Assembly (NCBI RefSeq): GCF_013778305.1
Contig: NZ_JACEIC010000002.1
Location: 3,187,669-3,251,668 of the forward strand
DNA length: 64,000 nt
From: Nocardioides agri
Lineage (GTDB): Bacteria; Actinomycetota; Actinomycetes; Propionibacteriales; Nocardioidaceae
Reading direction: 5' to 3'
Shown here: in pieces, positions 9,616 to 18,117 of the stretch
Layout: every line of letters starts with the position of its first letter
Position numbering within the stretch: position 1 is the stretch's first letter
The notes under the pieces: model-generated
Databases searched by the model: none
Seen by the model: the letters and a program-made list of their open reading frames with translations, nothing else
Told to the model about the DNA's origin: nothing
Translations under genes and position numbers: made by a program

Positions 9616-10489
9616 ACCCCATTTCGGACCGCAGCGGCGCGATCACGTCGGCGGCGAACCGCGCCATCGACTCGATCTTCTCCTCCAGCGTGGCGTCCAG
9701 GCCGTGGTAGTAGGCCCACGGCATCGTCCAGCAGTCGGTGACGCCACCGGCCTCGGCCCGCCGGAAGTGCTCGGGCAGGAACGCGTCGTTGAGCGCCGTG
9801 ATCACCGCGAAGTCGCCCTCGGCGCCGATCTCCGCTCGCGCCGCCCGCAGCCGGGCCGCGATGCCGGACGCCTCCTCGATGGAGTAGAGGTCGCCGACCC
9901 AGCCGTCGTGGCGCGCCGCCCGCCGGAAGGCGACGTCGGAGAGCCCGCCGACGATGATCGGGACCGGCTCGGTCGGCGTGGGCTCCATGACCAGGCGGGG
10001 CGCGGTGTAGAACTCGCCCTCGAACTCCGTCCAGCCGGGCTTCCACAGCTCCGCCATCAGCGCCAGCGCCTCGTCGGTACGCCGGCCGCGGGTCGTGAAG
10101 TCCTGGCCGAGCAGCTCGAACTCCTCCCGGCACCAGCCGATCCCGACGCCGAGGCTGACCCGGTTGCCGGACAGCACGGCCGCCGTCCCGACGCTCTTGG
10201 CGACCTGGAAGGGGCTCCGGATCGCCGGCACGTAGACCGAGGTGAGGAAGCGGAGCCGCGTCGTCACGGCGGCGAGGGCCCCGATGAGCACCCACGGGTC
10301 CGGCCACGCGGCGTCGTGGTCCCAGCGCCGGGCGCCGTCCGGCGTGTAGGGGTACGGCGTCGCCAGCTCCTCGAGGTCGACCACGTGGTCGGGCACCGCG
10401 ATCGCGTCGTAGCCGAGCTCGTCCGCGGCACGAGCGATCGGGACGAGGTGGTCGACCGGCTGGAAGGCGGTGCTGATCGCGAAGCGCAC
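9614..10489 (-). CDS. LLM-class F420-dependent oxidoreductase
   Basis: 291 aa luciferase-fold protein of the TIGR03619-like group, with ISTAFQPVDHLVPIARAADELGYDAI at the N-terminus, NRVSLGVGIGWCREEFELLGQDF in the middle and VPIIVGG near residue 180. The start is set at GTG 10489 because a TAGGGT -10 (10501-10496) lies 6 nt upstream. A GTG two codons earlier (10495) abuts the -10 and is less likely. A KstR-like operator overlaps the -35 region, suggesting control by steroid or fatty-acid-derived CoA thioesters. Substrate unknown. Confidence 0.87.
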   Translation of the reverse strand: MRFAISTAFQPVDHLVPIARAADELGYDAIAVPDHVVDLEELATPYPYTPDGARRWDHDAAWPDPWVLIGALAAVTTRLRFLTSVYVPAIRSPFQVAKSVGTAAVLSGNRVSLGVGIGWCREEFELLGQDFTTRGRRTDEALALMAELWKPGWTEFEGEFYTAPRLVMEPTPTEPVPIIVGGLSDVAFRRAARHDGWVGDLYSIEEASGIAARLRAARAEIGAEGDFAVITALNDAFLPEHFRRAEAGGVTDCWTMPWAYYHGLDATLEEKIESMARFAADVIAPLRSEMG

Positions 10490-10495
10490 GGGCAC

Positions 10496-10524
10496 ACCCT
10501 AGCCCGGAACTAGAACGTGTTCTC
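10496..10524 (-). promoter_or_regulatory. Promoter of the LLM gene with KstR-like operator
   Basis: Minus-strand -10 TAGGGT occupies 10496-10501. TAGAACGTGTTCTC at 10511-10524 matches the KstR consensus TnnAACnnGTTnnA except for the last base and covers the expected -35. A near-identical motif precedes the LLM gene at 41737. Confidence 0.5.
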
Positions 10525-10694
10525 AAAATCCGGGCTCCGGAAGAATCGCCCGAAGGGGTGAGGGTCGGGGTCCCCCCCGGGGGGTACTTGACGCTCATCG
10601 ACGGCGGTGCCGGTCACTCACGCAGAGGCCGGCACTGCCCGTCGGGCGAGTCAGGCCAGGTCATGCGGCCCGGTGCGCCGGGTATTGCCGGGGC
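10525..10694. other. Non-coding stretch with a hairpin
   Basis: Holds an imperfect hairpin (GGCGGTGCCGG 10603-10613 with CCGGCACTGCC 10629-10639) and a run CCCCCCCGGGGGG near 10573. No gene is seen. It probably includes eroded 5' sequence of the UdgX pseudogene that follows. Confidence 0.4.
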
Positions 10695-11003
10695 ATGTCC
10701 GAGGACCGACCCGGAGCGGCGGCGTGGCGCGACCCAGGGTGTGATGGGCTGCGGCTGGTCCGTCCGACCGGCGTCGTGCTGCTCGGTGGCACGGCGGGTC
10801 AGGCGGTGTACAGCGCGGCCTTCCGCGTGGGGGAAAGCCGCGGGTAGCCGCTCGACTGGCCGGACTCGATGCCGGTCGCCCGGCCGCCGGCCTGGGTGGT
10901 CGCGACGACGCACCCGTCCGCGGTGCTGCGCGCCAACGACCGCAGGTCGGCGTACGAGGGTCTCGTCGCCGACCTGCGGGTCGCGGCGCGGTTGATCAGG
11001 TGA
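10695..11003 (+). pseudogene. udgX: UdgX-family uracil-DNA glycosylase remnant (C-terminal part)
   Basis: In the frame beginning ATG 10695, the translation reads VVLLGGTAGQAVYSAAFRV, then SRG, a TAG stop at 10845-10847, then DWPDSMPVARPPAWVVATTH, PSAVLRANDRRSAYEGLVAD and LRVAARLIR before TGA 11001-11003. This matches the C-terminal third of UdgX-like uracil-DNA glycosylases: the LLGATA strand, FRV..RG, and the catalytic-site motif HPSxxLR. The N-terminal two thirds, including the Fe-S Cys motif, are not present upstream, and the frame is broken by an internal stop. The gene is therefore dead. Its last 8 bp overlap a small gene on the other strand. Confidence 0.78.
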
Positions 11004-11139
11004 AGATGCTGACGCCGGCCGGGCCGACGAGCAGGCCGACCACGATGAGCACGATGCCCCAGAGGATCGAACCCCTGAAGATCGTGACGATCCCGGCGAT
11101 CACGAGAATGACGGCGATGATCCAGAGCACAAAATCCAT
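10996..11139 (-). CDS. GPGG-motif-type small membrane protein
   Basis: 47 aa with two hydrophobic segments (residues 3-20 and 26-40) joined by FRGS, ending GLLVGPAGVSIFT. The end is the signature region of the actinobacterial GPGG-motif small membrane proteins (here GPAG). ATG 11139 is preceded by a good Shine-Dalgarno GGGAGG 10 nt upstream. Function is unknown; the family is widespread and short, and easily missed. The stop overlaps the end of the UdgX pseudogene. Confidence 0.78.
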   Translation of the reverse strand: MDFVLWIIAVILVIAGIVTIFRGSILWGIVLIVVGLLVGPAGVSIFT

Positions 11140-11202
11140 CTGCGTGCTTCCTCCCTTGCGGTGTCCCCCGCTCCTACAGGGGTTACCCGTTCGGGTGACT
11201 TC

Positions 11203-11655
11203 TCACTCGTCGGGGAAGTCCTCGACCACGTGCATGGCCGCCTCCTCGGCGGATGCGCCGGCCCCGTCGATGCCGACGTCGTCGCCGACCAGGTCCTTCT
11301 CCTCGTCCTCGGCGCCGCCCTGGTCGGGATCGACCAGGCGGCCGGCGCGAGCGTCGCCCACCTCGCCGTCCTCGAGGAGCTCCTCGTCGTCGGCGCTCAG
11401 CGCCTCGTCGTAGGGATCGGCCTCCGGCTCCTCCTGCTCGATCCGCTGGTCGATCGTCTCGCGGTGCTCCTCCTCCCAGGGCGTGTTGCCGTACCCCTGG
11501 CCGGCGGAGTACTTCTCCGGCGGCGAGTAGCCGCGGTCCAGAGGGTCGTCGACGTCGCCGTCGCCCAGGTCCTCGAGGTTGGACGGCTGGTCCTCGTCGT
11601 CGACGCTGTAGTCGCCGTAGATCTCCTGGTCACCGTCGCCATGGCTGGTGGTCAC
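11203..11655 (-). CDS. DUF5709 family acidic protein
   Basis: 150 aa, strongly acidic, with the family hallmark LDRGYSPPEKYS and repeated Asp/Glu-rich stretches. No membrane segment. The start GTG 11655 is chosen because AAGGAGG lies 7-8 nt upstream and because the family begins with a short Thr/Ser-rich tail. Function unknown; members are common in high-GC Gram-positives. Divergent from the phosphoketolase gene by 109 bp. Confidence 0.82.
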   Translation of the reverse strand: MTTSHGDGDQEIYGDYSVDDEDQPSNLEDLGDGDVDDPLDRGYSPPEKYSAGQGYGNTPWEEEHRETIDQRIEQEEPEADPYDEALSADDEELLEDGEVGDARAGRLVDPDQGGAEDEEKDLVGDDVGIDGAGASAEEAAMHVVEDFPDE

Positions 11656-11764
11656 CTGCGGTCCTCCTTCGGGTCGGGGTCTCCATGCTCCGGTGCCCAT
11701 CCAGCGCCGAACTCACCCGAAACCACCCATTGCGCTGACCAGGGGGACCCGGCAGCGTGGGGCC

Positions 11765-14161
11765 ATGGACAAGGAGTTCGCGACCCTGGACCGATGGTGG
11801 CGCGCCGCCAACTACCTCTCCGTCGGGCAGATCTACCTGATGGGCAACCCATTGCTCCGCGAGTCGCTCCAGGAGGAGCACGTGAAGCCGCGGCTGCTCG
11901 GCCACTGGGGCACGACGCCCGGGTTGAACTTCCTCTACGCCCACCTGAACCGCCAGATCATGGCCCGGCAGCAGGAGATGGTGTTCATCACCGGGCCGGG
12001 CCACGGCGGTCCGGGGCTGGTCGCGTCGGCCTACCTGGAGGGCACCTACTCCGAGGTCTACCCCGACATCAGCCTCGACGAGCGCGGCATGCGCCGGCTG
12101 TTCACCCAGTTCTCCTTCCCGGGCGGCATCCCGAGCCACGTGGCGCCCGAGACCCCGGGGTCGATCCACGAGGGTGGCGAGCTCGGCTACGCGCTCTCGC
12201 ACGCCTACGGCGCCGCGTTCGACAACCCCGACCTCGTGGTCGCGGCGGTCGTCGGCGACGGCGAGGCGGAGACCGGCCCGCTGGCGACCAGCTGGCACGG
12301 CACGAAGTTCGTCGACCCGCGCCGCGACGGCGCGGTGCTGCCGATCCTGCACCTCAACGGCTACAAGATCGCCAACCCGACGGTCCTGGCGCGCATCGAC
12401 GAGGACGAGCTCACCGCGCTGATGCGGGGCTACGGGCACACGCCGTACGTCGTGGCCGGCTCGGACCCGGGGCAGATGCACGCCGACTTCGCCGGCACCC
12501 TGGCCCAGGCGCTCGACGACATCGCCGACATCCAGGGCGAGGCACGGGCGAGCAGCGGCGCGGTGCCGCGGCGGCCGTGGCCGATGATCGTGCTGCGCTC
12601 CCCGAAGGGCTGGACCGGTCCCAAGGAGGTGGACGGCCAGCGGGTCGAGGACTACTGGCGCTCGCACCAGGTGCCGTTCGCCAACGCGCGCAGCGACAAG
12701 AAGCACCGCAAGGTGCTCGAGGAGTGGCTGCGCAGCTACGACCCCGACTCGCTGTTCGACAAGGCCGGTGCCCCCGCCGAGGACATCGCCGCCCTCCACC
12801 CCGAGGGCGAGCTGCGGATGAGCGCGACGGCGCACGCCAACGGTGGCCTCCTGCTGAAGCCGCTGCGGATGCCCGACTTCCGCGAGTACGCCGTCACCGT
12901 CGACGAGCCTGGCACCGGCGCCGTCGAGTCGACCCGGGTGATGGGCGGCTTCCTGCGCGACGTGATGGCCGACAACATGCACAACTTCCGGCTGTTCTCG
13001 CCGGACGAGAACTCCTCCAACCGGCTCGGCGACGTCATGGAGGTCACCCCGCGCACCTGGAACGCGCGGATCGAGGAGTACGACGACCACCTCGCGCCCG
13101 ACGGTCGGATCATGGAGATCCTGTCCGAGCACACCTGCCAGGGCTGGCTCGAGGGCTACCTGCTCACCGGCCGGCACGGGCTCTTCTCCTGCTACGAGGC
13201 GTTCATCCACCTGGTCGACTCGATGTTCAACCAGCACGCCAAGTGGCTGGAGACCACGCGCAGGATCGAGTGGCGCCGTCCCGTCGCCTCGCTCAACTAC
13301 CTGCTGACCTCGCACGTGTGGCGCCAGGACCACAACGGCTTCTCCCACCAGGACCCGGGCTTCATCGACCACGTCATCAACAAGAAGGCGAACGTCGTCC
13401 GCGTCTACCTGCCGCCGGACGCCAACACCCTGCTGTCGGTGACCGACCACTGCCTGCGCAGCAGGCACTACGTCAACGTGATCGTCGCGGGCAAGCAGCC
13501 CGCCCTCCAGTACCTCTCCATGGAGGACGCGATCATCCACTGCACCAAGGGCATCGGCATCTGGGACTGGGCCTCCAACGACGTCGACGAGGGCCCGGAC
13601 GTCGTGATCGGCTGCGCGGGCGACGTGCCGACCATGGAGAGCCTCGCCGCTGTGGAGCTCCTGCGCGAGCACCTGCCCGACATCCGGATCCGGTTCGTCA
13701 ACGTCGTCGACCTGATGCGGCTGCAGCCGGAGAGCGAGCACCCGCACGGCCTCTCGGACGCCGACTTCGACGCGCTGTTCACCAAGGACCGCCCGGTGAT
13801 TTTCGCCTACCACGGCTACCCGTGGCTGATCCACCGGCTGACCTACCGCCGCACCAACCACGACAACATCCACGTGCGCGGCTACAAGGAGGAGGGCACC
13901 ACCACCACGCCGTTCGACATGACCGTGCTCAACCACATGGACCGCTACAACCTGGCCATGGACGTCATCGACCGGGTGCCGCGGCTGGCGGCCACGTCCG
14001 GCGTGGCGCGCGAGCACTTCAAGAACGAGCTGATCCGGCACAAGCAGTACGTCCGCACCTACGGCGAGGACCTGCCGGAGATCCAGAACTGGCAGTGGTC
14101 GGCCGTGTCGGGACCGAAGGTCGTCACCGAGGACGCCGAGCGCAACGCGCCCGAGGCCTGA
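11765..14161 (+). CDS. xfp: Xylulose-5-phosphate/fructose-6-phosphate phosphoketolase
   Basis: 798 aa, full length. It splits xylulose 5-phosphate (or fructose 6-phosphate) with phosphate into acetyl phosphate and an aldose phosphate, using thiamine diphosphate. Motifs seen: GPGHGGPG near residue 78, SFPGGIPSHV, VVGDGEAETGPLA (TPP/Mg binding), NGYKIANPT and SFSCYEAF-like GLFSCYEAFIH. In actinobacteria this gives a carbon-saving bypass to acetyl-CoA with acetate kinase or phosphotransacetylase, neither of which is in the window. It is convergent with fbiC with no gap: the two stops form TGATCA at 14159-14164. Confidence 0.96.
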   Translation: MDKEFATLDRWWRAANYLSVGQIYLMGNPLLRESLQEEHVKPRLLGHWGTTPGLNFLYAHLNRQIMARQQEMVFITGPGHGGPGLVASAYLEGTYSEVYPDISLDERGMRRLFTQFSFPGGIPSHVAPETPGSIHEGGELGYALSHAYGAAFDNPDLVVAAVVGDGEAETGPLATSWHGTKFVDPRRDGAVLPILHLNGYKIANPTVLARIDEDELTALMRGYGHTPYVVAGSDPGQMHADFAGTLAQALDDIADIQGEARASSGAVPRRPWPMIVLRSPKGWTGPKEVDGQRVEDYWRSHQVPFANARSDKKHRKVLEEWLRSYDPDSLFDKAGAPAEDIAALHPEGELRMSATAHANGGLLLKPLRMPDFREYAVTVDEPGTGAVESTRVMGGFLRDVMADNMHNFRLFSPDENSSNRLGDVMEVTPRTWNARIEEYDDHLAPDGRIMEILSEHTCQGWLEGYLLTGRHGLFSCYEAFIHLVDSMFNQHAKWLETTRRIEWRRPVASLNYLLTSHVWRQDHNGFSHQDPGFIDHVINKKANVVRVYLPPDANTLLSVTDHCLRSRHYVNVIVAGKQPALQYLSMEDAIIHCTKGIGIWDWASNDVDEGPDVVIGCAGDVPTMESLAAVELLREHLPDIRIRFVNVVDLMRLQPESEHPHGLSDADFDALFTKDRPVIFAYHGYPWLIHRLTYRRTNHDNIHVRGYKEEGTTTTPFDMTVLNHMDRYNLAMDVIDRVPRLAATSGVAREHFKNELIRHKQYVRTYGEDLPEIQNWQWSAVSGPKVVTEDAERNAPEA

Positions 14162-16699
14162 TCAGCGCACGCCGTACGTCGTGGTCCGCTCGCGGACCGG
14201 GCGGCCGATGCCGGCGCCGATCTCGACGAGCTCGGCGACGGTCTTGGCCGAGCCGTGCTCGGAGCCGGCCATCCGGGAGATCGTCTCCTCCATGAGCGTG
14301 CCGCCGACGTCGTTGGCGCCCGCCTGGAGCATCGCGCGGGTGCCGTCGACGCCGAGCTTGACCCACGACGTCTGGATGTTGCTGATCCGGCCGTGCAGCA
14401 TGATCCGCGCCATCGCGTGGACGGCGAGGTTGTCGCGCAGTGTCGGGCCCGGCCGGGCGACGCCGGCGAGGTAGATCGGCGCGGAGGTGTGCACGAACGG
14501 GAGCGGCACGAACTCGGTGAAGCCGGTTCCACCAGAATTCAGAGAGTCGTCCTGGATGCGGGAGAGCACGCGGAGGTGGCCGACCCAGTGCCGCGGGTGG
14601 TCGACGTGGCCGTACATCATCGTCGAGGTGGTCGGGATGCCGACGCGGTGCGCGGTGGAGACGACCTCGATCCAGGTGGCGGTCGGCAGCTTGCCCTTGG
14701 TCAGCACCCAGCGGACCTCGTCGTCGAGGATCTCGGCGGCCGTGCCGGGGAGCGACCCGAGCCCGGCCTCGCGCGCCTTGATTAGGAAGTCCTCGATCGA
14801 CAGGCCGGTGCGGGCCACGCCGTTGACGACCTCCATCGGTGAGAACGCGTGCACGTGCATGTCCGGCACCCGCTGCCTGACCGCCGACACGAGGTCGAAG
14901 TACGCCGTGGCGGGCAGCTCGGGGTCGATGCCGCCCTGCATGCACACCTCGGTGGCGCCGAGCGCCCACGCCTCCTCGGCCCGGTCGGCGACCTGGTCGA
15001 GGGAGAGGGAGTAGGCGTCGGCGTCGGTGCGCCGCTGCGCGAACGCGCAGAACCGGCAGCCGACGTAGCAGACGTTGGTGAAGTTGATGTTCCGGTTGAC
15101 GACGTAGGTCACGTCGTCGCCCACCGTGTCGCGCCGCAGGTCGTCGGCGAGCCGGCAGACCTCGCGGAGCAGGTCGCCCTCGGCGGTCATCAGCGTCAGC
15201 GCGTGCTCGTCTGACAGGTTGCCCGGGTCCGTCTCCGCGGCGACCAGGGCATCGCGGCCCTCGGCGTGGAGGACGACCGGGGCGCCGGTGCTGGCCGCGG
15301 CGTCCCGCACCTCGTCCCAGTCGCCGTAGACGTCGGCGAAGTCCGAGCGCCGGTCGTCGGTGCGGCCCTCGGTGTCGACGGCGGCGAAGAGGTCCGTGCG
15401 GCCGACGGACGCGAACCCGCCGTCGGGCTCCTGCCACGGCAGCCCGCTCGGACGTACGCCGGGGCGGGCCAGCCCGTCGGGGGTGGCGAGCGCGGCGACG
15501 TGGGCGGAGATGCGCGGGTCCAGCCACGGCTCGCCCTGGCGGACGTACTCGGGGTGGACGGTCAGCCGGGGCGCGAGCTCGAAGCCGCACTCGGCCGTCA
15601 GCGCCTGCAGCCGCTCGAGCGACGGCCAGGGTCGCTCCGGGTTGACGTGGTCGGGCGTCAGCGGCGAGACGCCGCCCCAGTCGTCGACCCCCGCCTCCAG
15701 CAGCGCCCGGCACTCCGCAGCGCCCTCCGAGTGGTCGACGAGGTTGGGCGGCGCCTGCACCCGTGCCTTCGGGCCCAGCACGATCCGGGCGACGGCGATG
15801 GCCGCGCGGTACTCGTCGAGCGCCAGGTCGTCGGTGTGGCGCATCGCGGTGTCCGGTTTCGCCCGGAAGTTCTGGACGATCACCTCCTGCACCGCGCCGT
15901 ACGCCCGCGCGACCCGGCGCAGCGCGAAGATCGTCTCGGCCCGCTCGGTCAGCGTCTCGCCGATCCCGACGAGCAGGCCGGTCGTGAAGGGGATCGAGAG
16001 CCGCCCGGCGTCCTCGAGGACCCGCAGCCGCACGGCGGGGTCCTTGTCGGGCGACCCGAAGTGTGCGAGGCCCTTGGTCTCGAAGAGCCGCCGCGACGTC
16101 GTCTCGAGCATCATCCCCATCGACGGCGAGACCGGCTTGAGGCGGTTCAGCTCCTCCCACGACATCACCCCCGGGTTGAGGTGGGGCAGCAGGCCGGTCT
16201 CCTCGAGCACCCGCACCGCCATCGCGCGGACGTAGGCGATCGTCGAGTCGTAGCCCTGCTCGTCGAGCCACGCCCGGGCCTCCGGCCAGCGGTCCTCGGG
16301 CCGGTCGCCGAGGGTGAAGAGCGCCTCGAGGCAGCCGAGGGCGGCGCCCTCCGCGGCGATCGCGAGGATCTCGTCGGGGGAGAGGTACGGCGACCGCCCC
16401 TCGCGCGCGGCCTGGGTGGGCGTCTCGACGAACGTGCAGTAGTGGCACCGGTCGCGGCACAGGCGGGTGACCGGGATGAAGACCTTGGGCGAGTAGGTGA
16501 CGACGCCCCGCCCGTTCACGACCCGGCCGGCGGCGACGAGACCCGCGTCGCGGACCTTCGCGGCGGCCGCGGTCAGCCGGTCGAGCTCGGGTCCGGCCGC
16601 GGCGAGCAGCACGGCGGCCTCGGCGACGTCGAGGGCGGCGCCTCGCTCGGCGCGGGCCAGAGCCCGTCGGACCTGCTGGGGGGTGGGCTGGTCGCGCAC
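14162..16699 (-). CDS. fbiC: Bifunctional FO synthase CofG/CofH
   Basis: 845 aa fusion of two radical-SAM domains. It makes 7,8-didemethyl-8-hydroxy-5-deazariboflavin (FO), the F420 chromophore, from tyrosine and 5-amino-6-ribitylaminouracil. The CofG half has CRDRCHYC (Cys 81, 85, 88) and MLETTSRRLF. The CofH half has CYVGCRFCAFAQRR (near 540) and MYGHVDHPRHWVGHL. The GTG start is 6 nt after a TAGCCT -10 (16711-16706), so it is probably leaderless. It serves the three F420-type oxidoreductases nearby. The long intergenic region upstream carries a nested hairpin that reaches its promoter. Confidence 0.97.
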   Translation of the reverse strand: MRDQPTPQQVRRALARAERGAALDVAEAAVLLAAAGPELDRLTAAAAKVRDAGLVAAGRVVNGRGVVTYSPKVFIPVTRLCRDRCHYCTFVETPTQAAREGRSPYLSPDEILAIAAEGAALGCLEALFTLGDRPEDRWPEARAWLDEQGYDSTIAYVRAMAVRVLEETGLLPHLNPGVMSWEELNRLKPVSPSMGMMLETTSRRLFETKGLAHFGSPDKDPAVRLRVLEDAGRLSIPFTTGLLVGIGETLTERAETIFALRRVARAYGAVQEVIVQNFRAKPDTAMRHTDDLALDEYRAAIAVARIVLGPKARVQAPPNLVDHSEGAAECRALLEAGVDDWGGVSPLTPDHVNPERPWPSLERLQALTAECGFELAPRLTVHPEYVRQGEPWLDPRISAHVAALATPDGLARPGVRPSGLPWQEPDGGFASVGRTDLFAAVDTEGRTDDRRSDFADVYGDWDEVRDAAASTGAPVVLHAEGRDALVAAETDPGNLSDEHALTLMTAEGDLLREVCRLADDLRRDTVGDDVTYVVNRNINFTNVCYVGCRFCAFAQRRTDADAYSLSLDQVADRAEEAWALGATEVCMQGGIDPELPATAYFDLVSAVRQRVPDMHVHAFSPMEVVNGVARTGLSIEDFLIKAREAGLGSLPGTAAEILDDEVRWVLTKGKLPTATWIEVVSTAHRVGIPTTSTMMYGHVDHPRHWVGHLRVLSRIQDDSLNSGGTGFTEFVPLPFVHTSAPIYLAGVARPGPTLRDNLAVHAMARIMLHGRISNIQTSWVKLGVDGTRAMLQAGANDVGGTLMEETISRMAGSEHGSAKTVAELVEIGAGIGRPVRERTTTYGVR

Positions 16700-16733
16700 C
16701 GTCCCAGGCTAGAGGGCCCGCGGTGAGCGCCGA

Positions 16734-16827
16734 CGGCGGGTCACGTGTCGGACGCCGACCTCGTCGGGTCGGCCCGGCCCCCACTCCGGGCCGACCCGAT
16801 GAGGTCCCGGACGATCGTGACCCGCCG
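16734..16827. repeat. 94-bp nested hairpin element upstream of fbiC
   Basis: The outer stem CGGCGGGTCACG (16734-16745) pairs perfectly with CGTGACCCGCCG (16816-16827). The inner 21-bp stem (16757-16777 with 16786-16806, one mismatch, containing GGGTCGGCCCGG) closes an 8-nt loop. Internal loops of 11 and 9 nt separate the stems. It lies just beyond the fbiC -35 position. Confidence 0.7.
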
Positions 16828-16836
16828 CGAGCCCCC

Positions 16837-17035
16837 TGTCACGTCCTGTCACGTCCGGATCCGGCCATGGCAGCGATCGGCCACGCGCGCCGTGCTCCGG
16901 CCCGGCCCCGTGTCCGGGCCGGAGTTGGCGCGTGCGTCAGCGCCTGACCCTGCCGGTCCGCTCGCTGGTCTCGGGGGATGATGCGGCACGCAGGGCTCGA
17001 ATGCTGTGTCCGGAAACGGCCATGGCAGACATCGG
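16837..17035. repeat. Direct repeats in the fbiC / HTH divergent region
   Basis: TGTCACGTCC is repeated in tandem at 16837-16856. CGGCCATGGCAG followed by nnATCGG occurs at 16862-16880 and again at 17017-17035, in the same orientation and 155 bp apart, each with TCCGGA nearby. No gene is credible in 16700-17118 (419 bp). Confidence 0.6.
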
Positions 17036-17118
17036 ACTGACCGATTCCGGCCACGTCCGATTCCGGACACGCGGCCGCCGGAACCGGCTGCTTCGCTGAG
17101 GCGTGCGAACATCTGCCG

Positions 17119-18093
17119 GTGAGCTCGGACGCTGCTGCCTCCGCCGCGGCTGCCTACCAGGCGCTGCGGGTCGGTCTGCGCTCGCGCGCGAGCACCGTGG
17201 CCGAGCTGGCGGCACTCGCCGTGCGTGACCAGGACGAGGTGCGCCGCGACCTCGAGTGGCTCGACTCCGAGGGCTTCCTCGAGCTGCGCGGCGACAAGAT
17301 CACCTACTCCGCGCCCGAGGAGGTCGTCGCCGACGTCGTACGACGGCGCGCCGGTGACCTCGGCGCGGAGATGCTGCGACACCTCGCCGACCTCGCCGAG
17401 GTCGTCGGCCACCTCCCGGCGCTCGCCCGTGAGTGGGACACCGGCGGCAGCGACCAGCAGCTGCTCGACGTCGAGGTCTTCCACGGCCCCGAGGCGGTGG
17501 TCGACCTGTGGCACGTGCGGCAGGGCCGCAAGCCCGCGCAGCGCACCGACGTCGTGCTGCCGGACGCCTCGCGGCTCTACATCGCCGACCCGGCGATGCA
17601 GGAGGTCTGGCACGAGGCCGGTCGCGGCGAGGGCCACCGGATCCGGGTCATCGCGTCGATCGCGGACGCCGTCCATCCCGAGGCCCAGCAGCGGGTGAGC
17701 GAGGAGCTGGAGGGCGGGCTGCAGCTGCGGATGCTGGAGCGTCCGCCCGGCTGGTTCTGGGTGACCGACGAGGACACCGTGGCGCTGCCGCTCACCTGGG
17801 GCGAGACGTGGCCGACGTCGGTGATCGCGGTGCGCAGCCGGGCCGTCGCCGGCATGGCGAGCTGGCTCTTCGAGCGGCTGTGGGAGCGCGGCATCCAGGC
17901 CCGCTCGCAGGACGCGGCCTGGGATCCGCTGCTCACCCTGATGGACGGTGGGGCGACGCTGGAGTCCGCAGCGCGAGCGCTCGGCATCTCGGAGCGCACC
18001 GGCCGCCGACGCGTCTCCGAGGCGATGGACCACTTCGGCGTCGGCTCGATGTTCGAGCTCGGTGTCGCCTGGGGCGGCGCGCGTCCGTCCTGA
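17119..18093 (+). CDS. Helix-turn-helix transcriptional regulator (TrmB/LuxR-like two-HTH type)
   Basis: 324 aa. The N-terminal winged helix (residues 20-60, TVAELAALAVRDQDEVRRDL) resembles TrmB-type sugar-responsive regulators. A central sensor-like region follows. A second C-terminal HTH (residues 275-310, TLESAARALGISERTGRRRV) has the LuxR fold. No transmembrane segment. Proteins with this layout are numerous in actinobacteria and mostly uncharacterised. The GTG start follows a 419-bp region carrying repeated CGGCCATGGCAG motifs, plausible binding sites for it or for another regulator. Convergent with the MMPL gene (24 bp gap). Confidence 0.8.
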   Translation: MSSDAAASAAAAYQALRVGLRSRASTVAELAALAVRDQDEVRRDLEWLDSEGFLELRGDKITYSAPEEVVADVVRRRAGDLGAEMLRHLADLAEVVGHLPALAREWDTGGSDQQLLDVEVFHGPEAVVDLWHVRQGRKPAQRTDVVLPDASRLYIADPAMQEVWHEAGRGEGHRIRVIASIADAVHPEAQQRVSEELEGGLQLRMLERPPGWFWVTDEDTVALPLTWGETWPTSVIAVRSRAVAGMASWLFERLWERGIQARSQDAAWDPLLTLMDGGATLESAARALGISERTGRRRVSEAMDHFGVGSMFELGVAWGGARPS

Positions 18094-18117
18094 CGCGCGC
18101 CGCCATCCTGGCGTCGC

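Noticed and set aside
10558..10995. 145-codon plus-strand frame over the UdgX remnant
   Set aside because: Arg/Ser-rich translation in a different frame from the recognisable UdgX motifs.
11061..11075. GGATCGAACCCC, resembling a tRNA T-loop
   Set aside because: It lies within the small membrane-protein gene and no cloverleaf can be drawn around it. No tRNA gene was found in the window.
16723..16981. Short frames in the fbiC-HTH intergenic region
   Set aside because: They are created by the inverted repeats, have no ribosome site and no recognisable similarity.
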